A stretch of 64,000 nucleotides of DNA from Myxococcus dinghuensis (lineage in GTDB: Bacteria > Myxococcota > Myxococcia > Myxococcales > Myxococcaceae): the NCBI RefSeq assembly GCF_024198235.1, contig NZ_JAKCFB010000003.1:434001-498000 (forward strand), read 5' to 3'. Shown here one piece after another: positions 1 to 8,738 of this stretch. Each line of letters starts with the position of its first letter. Position 1 is the first letter of the stretch. The notes below the pieces were generated by a model that worked only from the letters and a program-made list of their open reading frames with translations, was not told the DNA's origin and made no database searches. The translations under genes and the position numbers were made by a program.

Positions 1-124
1 CGGACGAGGCCGGCACGGCGGCGGCAACGGGAGCAGACCTGCGCGCCGCAGGGCGAGCTCCGGTCCCGCCCGTGGACGTCCCGGAAGGAGGCCTGCGACG
101 AGCAGGAGGGGAACCGTTCGACAT
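1..124 (-). CDS. possible 5' end of a further Tad-region gene (partial)
   Basis: An open frame starts with ATG at 124 and runs off the left edge, giving about 41 residues rich in Pro, Ala, Arg, Ser and Gly (begins MSNGSPPARRR). It lies 34 bases downstream of the FHA gene on the same strand, so it could be the next gene of the Tad operon, with a disordered N-terminus. The third-position G/C bias is weaker than in the neighbours. Plus-strand frames are also open across this stretch, so the coding strand is not certain. No domain can be named from this fragment. Confidence 0.3.
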   Translation of the reverse strand, partial: MSNGSPPARRRPPSGTSTGGTGARPAARRSAPVAAAVPASS

Positions 125-158
125 GGGGAATCACCGACTTCCTGAAATGAGCACGCGC

Positions 159-3100
159 TTATAGCTCATGCTCGAACGCCTTTTCCTGGGCGAGATTGTG
201 ACAGCGATGCTCGGTCGTAGGGAAGCGCCTGCTCACTTCTTGCAGCGCAGCCCGAGCCTGTCGCGCGCTTCGGAACTGCACGCCGCGCTGGAATTCCAGC
301 ATCAACTGGGCACATTGATGGTCCAGCTCGGCTGAAACCTGGGCGAGACGGTATCGAACGTCCTGGTAGAGGTCCGGCTTGGGGTCGAGCGCCTCCAGCG
401 TAATCCAGGCGAAGCGATACTGCTGCCAGGCCCGGAACAGGCTCTCCGCCCCTACCCCCCGAGTCTCATAGTAGCGCCCCGCCGTCGAGACGTACTCACG
501 CGCCTTGCTCAGCAGCTCCTCTGGGGGAAGCTCCGGGACGGGGAAGACCTCCAGGCGGAGGTTCCAGACGCGCCACGCGTCCTGACCTGGAGGGTTGTGG
601 ACGTTGTCGAAGACGAAGTGGTTCATCACCCCGCGCTTGAGCAGTCTCGCCGGGAGGATGACCTCCAGCTCGCGCTCGGCGGTGGAGAGCGTGTCCGGGG
701 GGATCCACCCGATATTCGCCCCGTTGAGGACCATGCTCACCTCTTCCGAGGCGATGCCGCTGGCCTGGTAGTGCAGCAGCGCGACGGCCCGGGTCGGCGC
801 CACGAACTGGAAGTCGAAGGACTTCTCGTCGGCGTGGACCCACTTCACACCTTCTCCCACACCGAAGGAGTCCACCACTGGCTCGACGCCCAGGGCCATG
901 GGCTCCAGTGCCCCGGCGCCCGAGGCCACCACCTTGCGGAACGCGAGGATCAACGCGCCACTCGCGACGCCCAGCACGAAGAGCGACACGGTGATGGCCA
1001 GGAGCCGGCGCGCCAGGGGGAGCGCGCGCCAGCCCAGGAGGAGCTGTCCCCACCTCGTGCTGGCAAGCTCCCGGCGTCTCCTGGCGAGCTCCGCGGCCGT
1101 GGGCGCCGCAGGAGCCTTCGCCGCGACCAATGCCGACGAGGTCGCGAGGCGAGGGACGACCTGGTGCGCTGGCGTGGGCGCGTCATCCGGCGCGGGAAGG
1201 GCCAGCATGCGCGGGGCCTTCGCCCGGGCGGGGGCGGCGATGAAAGCAGGAGCCACCTGGGGCGTGATGGCGTAGTCGGGCACTTCGCTGGCGATGGGTG
1301 CGCCCACGGTCGGTGGAACGTGAGCGAGGGTCGGCCCCTCGTCCCCTTCGCTGACCGGCGGTCCGACGCGCGCCACGCTCGGGGCGGGAACGTCGTCGAA
1401 GTCGGAGGCTCGCAGCGCGGGCGCGGGCGGAGTGCCCCCTGCGGTGAGTCCTTCGGGCCTCGTGGTGGGCGGGGCCGCCCTGCCCGTCGCCTGCGCGGTC
1501 AGGGGCGGAACCTTGATGTGGGTCGGTTCGTCGCCGAAGTCCGGAGGTGACAGTCCCCTGGGAGGCCCTGGAGGGGCCGCGGATGGACGAGAACCTGAAG
1601 GCCCCTGCCCCACGTCGACGCCTGGAGGGAACGCCGGAGGTACGGTCGCGGCGCCGAACATCCGCGTCGGGGACACCTTCGGGGCAGCGCTGGGAAGCGA
1701 GGCAGCGGAAGGGACGTTCTCGAGGAGATCGAACGTCTTCTCGGAGTCCGCGTCCGGACCGGCTCCAGACGACGCGCCAGCGCCCGCCCGCGAGGACGCT
1801 GCGACGGGCGCATCGGGGACGAGTGAGTTCTCGTCGGCGTCGGCCTCGTCCAGCAACATCGGAGGCAACGTCTGGTCGTCCTCCTCGACCCTCGAGCGAG
1901 TGCCCATGCGCGAGGACGCACCAGAGACACCCAGGTCCTCGTCGGCGTCCGCCGCCTCCAACGACATCGGAGGCAACGTCTGGTCGTCCTCCTCGACCCT
2001 CGAGCCAGTACCCACGCGCGGGGACGCACTGGGGACAACCAGGTCTGCGTCGACGTCGGACGCCCCCATGGACATGGGCGGCAACGTCTGGTCGTCCTCC
2101 TCGATCCTCGAGCCAGTGCCCACGTGAGAGGAGGAGGCGACGGGCGCATCGGAGACGACCGGGTCCGCGTCGGCTTCGGCCCCCCCCATGGACATGGGAG
2201 GCAACGTCTGGTCGCCCTCCTCGATGCTCGAGATGGCCGAGTCCGAGAGTTCCTCGACGCCCGAGACCTCCGACACTTCCTCCTCGGAGATTCGAGGCAG
2301 ACCTATCGACTGGACGCCCCGCTCCGCCGCGTTCGTGCGCTCGGGAAAGGACGTACTCGGAGACGGGCGCTCGGCCTCACGCCGAGCGAGCGCGGGCGAT
2401 GCGCCTTCGAGCGTGGGACGACGCGGGGGCTTGTCGCTGCCCGTCATGCCTCCGGGGGACGGGCTCACGGATACTGGCGCTGCGCTCAGGATGGGCGGAC
2501 CGCGCGGCGCGGCTCCGACAATTCCCGGCGAGCCAACACCGACGGGAGCTGGCCCACCCACTGCCGAGGGGGGCCGGCCGGCCGGCGACGCCGTGGGACC
2601 GCCTGGCGAGACAGGACCGGAACGCGGAGACTCCGCCGACACGCCCTGCCCGGCAGCAACCCCCACCTGCTTCACGGGAGCCACTGTCGGCGCAGACTTC
2701 GCGAGGACAGGGGCCTGTCCCGGCACGCCCGTGGGCCTCGCGACTCCAGGTGCTTGCGCGACACCGGCGCCAGCCGAGGGCGGAGTCGACAGACCTCCTG
2801 CGACAACACCACGGGGCATGCCTGGTACGGCGGGCACAGCCCCCGTCGCACTTCGCGAGGCCACGCTGGGCATGGGAGCGCCAGCAGCGCGTCCTTCGTG
2901 AGGAAGGGTCTTCGGCTCGGAGGAAAGAACGAGAGGGACGGACTTGGGCGCGGTGGGAGGCGCTACTGGCGGAGAACCCGCGCTCGCCGACACAACGGGG
3001 ATGGCTCTCGTCAGGGACGGCGCCGCCACGAGAACAGGGAAGCTGGTCGTCAGCGAAGGCTTCGGAGGGGGCTGCGTCGGTGGGACCGGCGGCTTCGCGA

Positions 3101-4334
3101 TGCCAGGAGCTGGCGAGACCACGTCTCGGGTGGGCTCGGGACGCGCCACCGTGCCAGGGACCAGGTTCTCCGTCCGCTCATCGAGCAATGGAGCCGAGAG
3201 CCCTCTCTTCGCGGAGCCCGGCTGCAACGTCTCGGTCCGCTCCTCGGGCGGGGGCACCGCGAACGGAACCGCGGTGTTCGAGGAACCCGCCACCCCGGGA
3301 GGACGCACGGGAGACAACTGGGCCAGCACCGCGGAGGGCGAGAGCATCGCGGTGCTCTCCTCGGGGTCATCCTCCGAGAACGGAGGGAGCGTCGACTCCC
3401 CCTCATCCGCGCCTCGAGGCCCCGTCGACGACGTGCGCTCCTCGTCCGTGAAGAGTCCCGGATGCGGCGCCCTCGGCTTGGGACCCTCGGTCGTCGGTCC
3501 ACGCTCCACCGTCGGACGCTCTACGGTCCTCGTCCGAGGAGTCGAGGCACCGTCTTCGGCAACAAGCCCCCGCGCCATGTCGGGGCGCGACTGCGCGGGA
3601 GTCGACGGCACCGGAGCTGGCGGCTTCGCGGGTGCGACCTTGCCCAGTTGAGCGAGCACCACCGCGGGTGCCAGCATCGCCGTGCTCTCCTCGGGGCCAT
3701 CGTCCGCCACCGGGGGCAATGCCGCCGCAACCGAAGCCACATCGAGTTGAGCCAACACCGCCGCGGGTGCCAGCATCGCCGTGCTCTCTTCGGGGCCATC
3801 CTCAGCGACCAAGGGCATCTCGGTCGCGGTCCGCTCCTCGAGCGCCTGCGCCTCCCGCGGAGAGGGGCCCTGCGCATCGCGCGGCCGCGTGGGCTTGGGG
3901 ACGGGAAACTCCACCGTGGGGCTGTACTCCTGCGGCGCCTCCATGCCGGGAGGCGGCCCCACCGCGATTCGAGCCGAGGGCCGCGACACGCCGCCGCGCC
4001 CTGCCTGCGACGACGCGAAGAACGTGAACTCCACCGCCCCGATGCCGACGCGGTCCCCATCCCCCACGGGCCGGGAGCCCTCGACGAGCACATCGTTGAG
4101 CGTGGTGCCGTTGGCGCTCCCCAGGTCTTCGAGGAACACCTGCCCGCCCCGAACGACGAGGCGGGCATGGAGGCGGGAGACACCGTGGTCGTTCAGCACC
4201 ACGTCGTTCTCCGAGGTCCGGCCGAACTTCAGTTCGGCCTGCTCGAAGACGAGTTCCCTCCCTGCCTGGGGACCGCGGGTGATGGCGAGCCGGAATGGCA
4301 GAGGAGCCCCCTCGACGTCACCCCGCGAGATCAC
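159..4334 (-). CDS. giant FHA-domain membrane protein of the Tad pilus locus
   Basis: A 1391-residue protein. An N-terminal FHA (phosphothreonine-binding) domain spans about 14-106 with the canonical residues G38-R39, S53, H56 and N75-G76. About 1000 residues of Pro/Ala/Ser-rich, probably disordered linker follow. It carries three copies of a PEESTAML-type motif, several ERTETL/DERTENL-type motifs and four EEDDQTLPPM repeats near 710-860. One membrane helix lies near 1112-1136. The C-terminal 250 residues look folded and helical, possibly TPR-like, and would be periplasmic if the linker is cytoplasmic. The GTG start overlaps the end of tadC by 17 bases, so it is translationally linked to the Tad inner-membrane genes. 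FHA proteins often read Ser/Thr-kinase signals; a role in controlling the pilus machine is inference. The function of the C-terminal part is unknown. Confidence 0.9.
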   Translation of the reverse strand: MISRGDVEGAPLPFRLAITRGPQAGRELVFEQAELKFGRTSENDVVLNDHGVSRLHARLVVRGGQVFLEDLGSANGTTLNDVLVEGSRPVGDGDRVGIGAVEFTFFASSQAGRGGVSRPSARIAVGPPPGMEAPQEYSPTVEFPVPKPTRPRDAQGPSPREAQALEERTATEMPLVAEDGPEESTAMLAPAAVLAQLDVASVAAALPPVADDGPEESTAMLAPAVVLAQLGKVAPAKPPAPVPSTPAQSRPDMARGLVAEDGASTPRTRTVERPTVERGPTTEGPKPRAPHPGLFTDEERTSSTGPRGADEGESTLPPFSEDDPEESTAMLSPSAVLAQLSPVRPPGVAGSSNTAVPFAVPPPEERTETLQPGSAKRGLSAPLLDERTENLVPGTVARPEPTRDVVSPAPGIAKPPVPPTQPPPKPSLTTSFPVLVAAPSLTRAIPVVSASAGSPPVAPPTAPKSVPLVLSSEPKTLPHEGRAAGAPMPSVASRSATGAVPAVPGMPRGVVAGGLSTPPSAGAGVAQAPGVARPTGVPGQAPVLAKSAPTVAPVKQVGVAAGQGVSAESPRSGPVSPGGPTASPAGRPPSAVGGPAPVGVGSPGIVGAAPRGPPILSAAPVSVSPSPGGMTGSDKPPRRPTLEGASPALARREAERPSPSTSFPERTNAAERGVQSIGLPRISEEEVSEVSGVEELSDSAISSIEEGDQTLPPMSMGGAEADADPVVSDAPVASSSHVGTGSRIEEDDQTLPPMSMGASDVDADLVVPSASPRVGTGSRVEEDDQTLPPMSLEAADADEDLGVSGASSRMGTRSRVEEDDQTLPPMLLDEADADENSLVPDAPVAASSRAGAGASSGAGPDADSEKTFDLLENVPSAASLPSAAPKVSPTRMFGAATVPPAFPPGVDVGQGPSGSRPSAAPPGPPRGLSPPDFGDEPTHIKVPPLTAQATGRAAPPTTRPEGLTAGGTPPAPALRASDFDDVPAPSVARVGPPVSEGDEGPTLAHVPPTVGAPIASEVPDYAITPQVAPAFIAAPARAKAPRMLALPAPDDAPTPAHQVVPRLATSSALVAAKAPAAPTAAELARRRRELASTRWGQLLLGWRALPLARRLLAITVSLFVLGVASGALILAFRKVVASGAGALEPMALGVEPVVDSFGVGEGVKWVHADEKSFDFQFVAPTRAVALLHYQASGIASEEVSMVLNGANIGWIPPDTLSTAERELEVILPARLLKRGVMNHFVFDNVHNPPGQDAWRVWNLRLEVFPVPELPPEELLSKAREYVSTAGRYYETRGVGAESLFRAWQQYRFAWITLEALDPKPDLYQDVRYRLAQVSAELDHQCAQLMLEFQRGVQFRSARQARAALQEVSRRFPTTEHRCHNLAQEKAFEHEL
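1861..2233. repeat. four imperfect tandem repeats inside the FHA gene
   Basis: Four copies of a segment beginning GGAGGCAACG (third copy GGCGGCAACG) start at 1861, 1969, 2077 and 2197, so the periods are 108, 108 and 120 bases (36, 36 and 40 codons). They are in frame and encode the EEDDQTLPPM repeat on the minus strand. The high nucleotide identity over the roughly 30-base core suggests recent tandem duplication or ongoing homogenisation. Confidence 0.8.
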
Positions 4335-5205
4335 CGAAGAAGAACTGGAACACGATGGGTCCGAAGAGGACCATGAACACGGTGGGGAAGATGCACGCGA
4401 TGAGCGGGAAGAGCATCTTCACGGGCGCCTCGCCGGCGAGCTTCTCCGCGCGCTGCGTGCGGTCGATGCGCATCTGCGTCGACTGGATGCGGAGCACCTT
4501 GCCGAGGCTCGTACCCATCTTGTCGGCCTGGATGAGCGCCGTGACGAACGTCGTCAGCGCCGGCAGGTCCACGCGGACGATCATGCTCTTGAGGCCCTCT
4601 TCGCGCGTCTTGCCCATCTTCAACTGCTTGAGCACCAGCTGAAGCTCCTCGCGCAGCGGGCCCGCCTTGCCCTTCTCCACCACCTTCGCCAGCGCGGCCG
4701 TGAAGTCCAGACCCGCCTCCACCGACAGCGTCAGGAGGTCGAGGTTGTACGGCAGCGCGCGGCTGATCTGCAGGTGACGCTTCTTCACCTGGTCGTTCAG
4801 CCACAGCAGCGGGTAGTACATGCCGAAGAGCAGGAACAGCACCGACCAGACCAGGTTCTGACCGAGCCCGTTCAGCATGAACAGGCCCATCAACAGGCCC
4901 ACCACGGCGCTCACTTCCTGCAGCGCCATCATGTCCTCGGGCTTGTAGCCCTGGGGCTCGCCCGCCTTGATGAGGTTGCGGCGCGACTTGGCCTCGTAGC
5001 TGGGCCAGATGAAGCGACGGTTGAACGCGCCCAGCCGGCGGATGGCCACCGAGCCGAAGCCCTTCATGCCGCCCGAAGACTCGTCGCGGACCTCCGACAA
5101 GAAGGTCTCGAACAGCGTCTGGTACAGGCCGAGCCCGAGGAAGCCCACCGCGCCCGCGAACAGGAGCGCTGAGCTGCCGACCAACACTTGCGTCAGGATG
5201 TCCAC
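4318..5205 (-). CDS. tadC: TadC, Tad pilus inner-membrane platform protein
   Basis: A 295-residue type II secretion F-domain protein. There is a membrane helix near residues 8-28, a pair near 97-135, the cytoplasmic T2SF helical domain at about 145-265 (conserved region SVEAGLDFTAAL) and a C-terminal helix ending GPIVFQFFFGDLAG. With TadB it forms the inner-membrane platform of the Tad/Flp pilus assembly machine, which is worked by the TadA ATPase (not in this window). The start is GTG at 5205, just downstream of tadB (10-base gap). The FHA gene begins inside its 3' end. Length and order tadB-tadC are normal for the family. Confidence 0.92.
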   Translation of the reverse strand: MDILTQVLVGSSALLFAGAVGFLGLGLYQTLFETFLSEVRDESSGGMKGFGSVAIRRLGAFNRRFIWPSYEAKSRRNLIKAGEPQGYKPEDMMALQEVSAVVGLLMGLFMLNGLGQNLVWSVLFLLFGMYYPLLWLNDQVKKRHLQISRALPYNLDLLTLSVEAGLDFTAALAKVVEKGKAGPLREELQLVLKQLKMGKTREEGLKSMIVRVDLPALTTFVTALIQADKMGTSLGKVLRIQSTQMRIDRTQRAEKLAGEAPVKMLFPLIACIFPTVFMVLFGPIVFQFFFGDLAG

Positions 5206-5215
5206 GGCACGTCCC

Positions 5216-6061
5216 TCAGATATCGATGTTGACGATGCGGCGGATGATGAGGATGCCCATCACTTCCATGATGGCGATGATCACCACGAGGATCCACCCG
5301 AAGTAGTGGTCCATCATGGGCTCCATCAGGTCCGGTCGCATGTAGTTGAGCACCATGCCCAGCACCGCGGGCATCGCCGCCACGATCCACCCCTGCAGCT
5401 TTCCCTGCGAGGTGAGCGCGTCGATCTTGCCCTCCAGGCGGAAGCGCTCGCGAATCACCGTGGAGATGGTCTCGAACATCTCCGCCATGTTGCCGCCCAG
5501 TTGGCGCGCGATGTTGGTGGACACCACCACCAGCTCCAGGTCGTCGCTGCCCACCCGGCGGCCCATGTTGATGAGCGCCTCTTCCAGGGGAACGCCCAGC
5601 TTCACTTCCTTCACGAAGAGGCCGAACTCCTGGGACAGCGGAGCCATCGCCTCGCGCGCCACGTGCTCGATGGCCTGCGGGAAGGTCAGACCCGCCTTGA
5701 ACGCGTTGGCCATGGCCTGCAGCGCGTCCACCAACTGCACGTTGAACTTCTTGATGCGGCGCTTGCGGTAGTGCTTGACCATCAGCATCGGCAGGAAGAA
5801 GCCGAACACCGTCGCCAGCACCGCCAGGATGGGGTTGAAGATGATGTACGACAGGATGCCCAGCAAGCACATGCACGCGATGTTGAGGACCAACATCTGG
5901 CGCGCATCGATGAAGAGGAACATGTCGCTCAAGTCGTTCATCGACTTGGCGACGTAGCGCTCCTGGTACTGCTCATACGCCTTCGACAGGACGCTGAAGA
6001 TCACCAGGCTGAAGAAGAAGACCGAGCCGGTGACGAGTAGGAGAACGATACCTGCGAACAT
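5216..6061 (-). CDS. tadB: TadB, Tad pilus inner-membrane platform protein
   Basis: A 281-residue type II secretion F-domain protein, paralogous to TadC. There is an N-terminal membrane helix (about 4-25), two helices near 58-95, the T2SF domain at about 112-235 with the typical AFKAGLTFPQAIEH segment, and a C-terminal hydrophobic hairpin ending RRIVNIDI. Its known role is in the Tad pilus platform with TadC. It starts with ATG at 6061, 39 bases after cpaB and 10 bases before tadC, in one transcription unit. Confidence 0.93.
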   Translation of the reverse strand: MFAGIVLLLVTGSVFFFSLVIFSVLSKAYEQYQERYVAKSMNDLSDMFLFIDARQMLVLNIACMCLLGILSYIIFNPILAVLATVFGFFLPMLMVKHYRKRRIKKFNVQLVDALQAMANAFKAGLTFPQAIEHVAREAMAPLSQEFGLFVKEVKLGVPLEEALINMGRRVGSDDLELVVVSTNIARQLGGNMAEMFETISTVIRERFRLEGKIDALTSQGKLQGWIVAAMPAVLGMVLNYMRPDLMEPMMDHYFGWILVVIIAIMEVMGILIIRRIVNIDI

Positions 6062-6100
6062 GCGCGCGGTTCCCTCTGGGCAGCCGTGGGCGTGCGCCGG

Positions 6101-6916
6101 TTACTGAGCGCCGGCGGCGGCGGCCTTGTCGCTGCCACCCTTGATGATCTGGATGATCTCCCGGCGCTTGATCTCCAGCACGCGGGTACGCTCGCCGGAC
6201 AGCAGCGTGCTGATGGTGGCGCGGCCGCGCTCCTCGATGAGGTCCACGTCGTCCTCGTTGCGCAGGCTGAGCGTCAGCGCGCCGAGCTCCGTCGCGAGCA
6301 CCAGGATCTCCGCCTCCTCGGGCAGCACCATCAGCGACACGTTGTTGTAGTCGCGCTGGCCCTCGGGGATGAGGTTCACGTTCGTGGTGCCGGTGATCTT
6401 GCCCGTCGCCACCACGATGATGTTCTGCAGCAGCGTCACGCCGACGTTCTCGTCCGTCTGCGGATCGCGGAACGTGCCGATGATGTCCACGTGGTCGTTG
6501 GGGCGGATCCAGCCACCGACGGCCGTGGTGTTCTTGGCCTCGATGGTCATCGCGCGCATCTTCTTCTGCACCTTCGACGACAGGCGCTCGGCGGCCTTCG
6601 TCGTCTCGAACTGGCTCCACAGCAGCGGGTCACCCGCCTGCAGGGCCACGAGCACCTTCTGGTTCACCACGTACGACGCGGAGTCCGGACGGACGACCGA
6701 CGAGGTGACGAACTGCTCCGGCACGGAGCGCTGGGAGATCATCTCGAAGGTGATGACGGTCCCTTCCGGGATGTCCTGCGCGGCCACGACGACCGGCACC
6801 AGGTTCCAACCGCGACGTACGTCCGCCTCCTTCTTCTTGATGGCGGAGTACGCGATGACGCCGGCCAGAAGGCCGAGCACGAGCGCGACGACGAGCGGAG
6901 TCTTGCCCTTCAACAT
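6101..6916 (-). CDS. cpaB: CpaB/RcpC-type Flp pilus assembly protein
   Basis: A 271-residue protein. A membrane anchor at about 8-25 is followed by an SAF domain (about 40-105, including VVVAAQDIPEGTVI) and a RcpC/CpaB C-terminal domain with the family motif GGWIRPNDHVDI near 135-148. CpaB works in the periplasm with the outer-membrane secretin of the Tad system. The ATG at 6916 is preceded by GGAGG at good spacing. It is the first gene of the cpaB-tadB-tadC-FHA unit, with a likely promoter about 110-140 bases upstream. The C-terminus is Ala-rich. Confidence 0.92.
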   Translation of the reverse strand: MLKGKTPLVVALVLGLLAGVIAYSAIKKKEADVRRGWNLVPVVVAAQDIPEGTVITFEMISQRSVPEQFVTSSVVRPDSASYVVNQKVLVALQAGDPLLWSQFETTKAAERLSSKVQKKMRAMTIEAKNTTAVGGWIRPNDHVDIIGTFRDPQTDENVGVTLLQNIIVVATGKITGTTNVNLIPEGQRDYNNVSLMVLPEEAEILVLATELGALTLSLRNEDDVDLIEERGRATISTLLSGERTRVLEIKRREIIQIIKGGSDKAAAAGAQ

Positions 6917-7023
6917 GATTCAGGAACCTCCACAACGGGGGGGCGCCGTTCTGCGGCGAAGGCGGTCCGATGGGTGTAGAAATCCAAAGCCAACAAGGCG
7001 CACCTTGGCGCCAATGGCGCGCG

Positions 7024-7053
7024 ATGTTAGCCGTCCAATACAGCGGGTGTCAA
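7024..7053 (-). promoter_or_regulatory. candidate sigma-70-type promoter of the cpaB-tadBC-FHA operon
   Basis: On the minus strand a perfect -35 hexamer TTGACA (7053-7048) is followed after 18 bases by TAACAT (7029-7024, 4 of 6 match to TATAAT). It lies between a hairpin at the end of the upstream lipoprotein gene and cpaB, leaving a leader of about 100 bases. Placement supports it; transcription from it is inferred. Confidence 0.5.
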
Positions 7054-7087
7054 AAGCACCTCCCGCAGCGGCATCTCATCCCGCATC

Positions 7088-7125
7088 GTTCCAGCGCCCC
7101 GGAGCCTCCACCGGAGCGCTGGAAC
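7088..7125 (-). terminator. hairpin terminator after the lipoprotein gene
   Basis: A perfect 10-bp inverted repeat, GTTCCAGCGC (7088-7097) and GCGCTGGAAC (7116-7125), starts 8 bases after the stop of the lipoprotein gene. The 18-base loop has further GC pairing. No clear T tract follows, as is common in high-GC genomes. It would separate the minor-pilin region from the cpaB unit. Confidence 0.6.
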
Positions 7126-7133
7126 GCGACGCG

Positions 7134-7862
7134 TTAGAGGTCGTCGATGGCGTCGCGGTCTTCCTTCGTCAGACCGTTGCCCTCGGTGATGCTGTAGAGC
7201 GCGTGCTGGACGACGTCGATGGCGTCCTGGTCGTCGATGACCTTGCCCTCCAGCAGTCGGAGCAGCTCCTGGATGTCCTCGTCGGTGGAGACGGGCCCCA
7301 GGGCGTAGGGGGCATTGAGTTCGGACGGGCCGCGCTGCTCGTTGAGGCAATACAGGTGCAACGGCACCACGAAGGCGTTGGGGTCGACGCCACCATCGGT
7401 GCCGGCGTCGATGCCACCGGGGCCGCCGCCCGTGGGCGGGACGTTGACGCGGATGCGGCCAATCAACATGCCGTTCTGGATACGGCTGTCCCCGACGTGA
7501 ATCATGGTGAGCCCCGGAGGGAACGTCACCAGCACGGGGGCACCCGACAGGTTGCGCAGCGGCACGCAGATGCGCACGGCCTGGCCCGTACCCAGCGGGG
7601 ACACGCCGTTGTCACACTCACCGGTCACCTCGTCGGCGCCGTAGATGGGGCCGGCAAGCTCGACCCCCGACGGGAAGGTGAACGCCGTTCCGATGATGGT
7701 CCCGGGGTCCTCGCCGAAGCCCGGGCGCTCCTTGTTCACCCCCGCGTCGAAGCCCCCATCACTGGGCCCCGGACCGGGCTCGTCATCGTCGCTGCATGCC
7801 GCCACGCCTACGCCCACCACGGTCACCGCGACGACCATCCACTTCCAGGCCGAATGCGCCAT
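7134..7862 (-). CDS. putative lipoprotein of the Tad region, unknown function
   Basis: A 242-residue predicted lipoprotein. The ATG at 7862 is preceded by AAGGAG at 6-base spacing and begins MAHSAWKW. A hydrophobic segment leads to the lipobox VAAC with C23, followed by an acidic Asp/Pro/Gly-rich stretch (SDDDEPGPGPSDGG). The body is a beta-rich domain (ITVSF-like segments around 90-150), then a Gly/Asp-rich linker and an acidic helical C-terminus. No family was recognised. It ends the minor-pilin gene run and has a hairpin terminator, so it may be an outer-membrane component of the pilus system; that is inference from position only. Confidence 0.8.
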   Translation of the reverse strand: MAHSAWKWMVVAVTVVGVGVAACSDDDEPGPGPSDGGFDAGVNKERPGFGEDPGTIIGTAFTFPSGVELAGPIYGADEVTGECDNGVSPLGTGQAVRICVPLRNLSGAPVLVTFPPGLTMIHVGDSRIQNGMLIGRIRVNVPPTGGGPGGIDAGTDGGVDPNAFVVPLHLYCLNEQRGPSELNAPYALGPVSTDEDIQELLRLLEGKVIDDQDAIDVVQHALYSITEGNGLTKEDRDAIDDL

Positions 7863-7991
7863 CTCGCGCTCCTTGTCCTCGTCGTCCGACGCGGAACGTG
7901 GCCCCCTCCGGCCATGGGCCACCGCGTCATGAGGTGGGCAGAGACTGGCCGACTCCCGGGTCGAGGGCAACACCCACGTTTCCCGAGCGTC

Positions 7992-8738
7992 TCAGGGAAT
8001 ATTCGAAGAGGGGGTCGGAGGCGCCGCGGGCAGGTCGGGGTTGTAGAGGCCGCGCAACACCAGGTCCTGGCCCCGGTCATCCGGCAGCAGGGCGGGTTTG
8101 CCTCCCTTCAGCCCCACCATCCGCAGGCTGAAGCCGATGCCGTCCGGCGTCACGAAGGCCCAGAGGGTGCCTGGAATCATCGGCTCCGGCTTCGCCTCCT
8201 CGGACTCCAGCCACTTGAGCTGCATGGGCAGCGGCTTGAAGTCCTGCGTGCGGAAGACGTCGTCACGAGGCGTCGCGTTCGCCAGCGCCTGTTGCCAGGC
8301 GGAGGGCTCCACGGGCACCTCTCCGTGGGCCTGGAGTTCTTGAATCATGGTGAGGTGGACGCGCCGGGCGACCCGCAGGATGGCCAGGTTTCCGGACTCC
8401 TCGGAGCGGTTCTCCATCAGCCCCCGCCCGTTGCCGCCCGCCACGGTGCCCGCCACGCCCAGCAGCACGACGGCGGAGGCCCACAGCGGGGCCGAGCGTC
8501 CACGCAACAGCGCGAGGCCGATGGCCAGCCCCCCCACCGCCGCGACCACGGCCCCCGCGAGCAGCGGCACCCGGGGTGCCGCGCCCGCATGGAACGGCTG
8601 GTTCAGCGCCAGCAACAGGTGCTCCCACTCCGGCCGCGCCACCACCAGCACCCCCGCGGTCATCGCGAGGAAGATGACCGCATGAATCAGGCGCAGCGCC
8701 AGAGGCGAGCGCGCCGCGGCAACGCTTCGGGTCGTCAC
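7992..8738 (-). CDS. membrane protein of the Tad minor-pilin operon
   Basis: A 248-residue protein with three predicted membrane helices in the first 105 residues (about 17-35, 57-80 and 87-103), then a soluble domain of about 140 residues (begins RSEESGNLAIL, ends PTPSSNIP). The GTG start at 8738 overlaps the stop of the small pilin gene as GTGA, which indicates translational coupling. The soluble region contains MIPGTLWAFVTPDGIGFSLR, probably a small alpha/beta domain outside the membrane. Family not recognised; a local role in pilus assembly is inferred from the operon. Confidence 0.75.
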   Translation of the reverse strand: MTTRSVAAARSPLALRLIHAVIFLAMTAGVLVVARPEWEHLLLALNQPFHAGAAPRVPLLAGAVVAAVGGLAIGLALLRGRSAPLWASAVVLLGVAGTVAGGNGRGLMENRSEESGNLAILRVARRVHLTMIQELQAHGEVPVEPSAWQQALANATPRDDVFRTQDFKPLPMQLKWLESEEAKPEPMIPGTLWAFVTPDGIGFSLRMVGLKGGKPALLPDDRGQDLVLRGLYNPDLPAAPPTPSSNIP

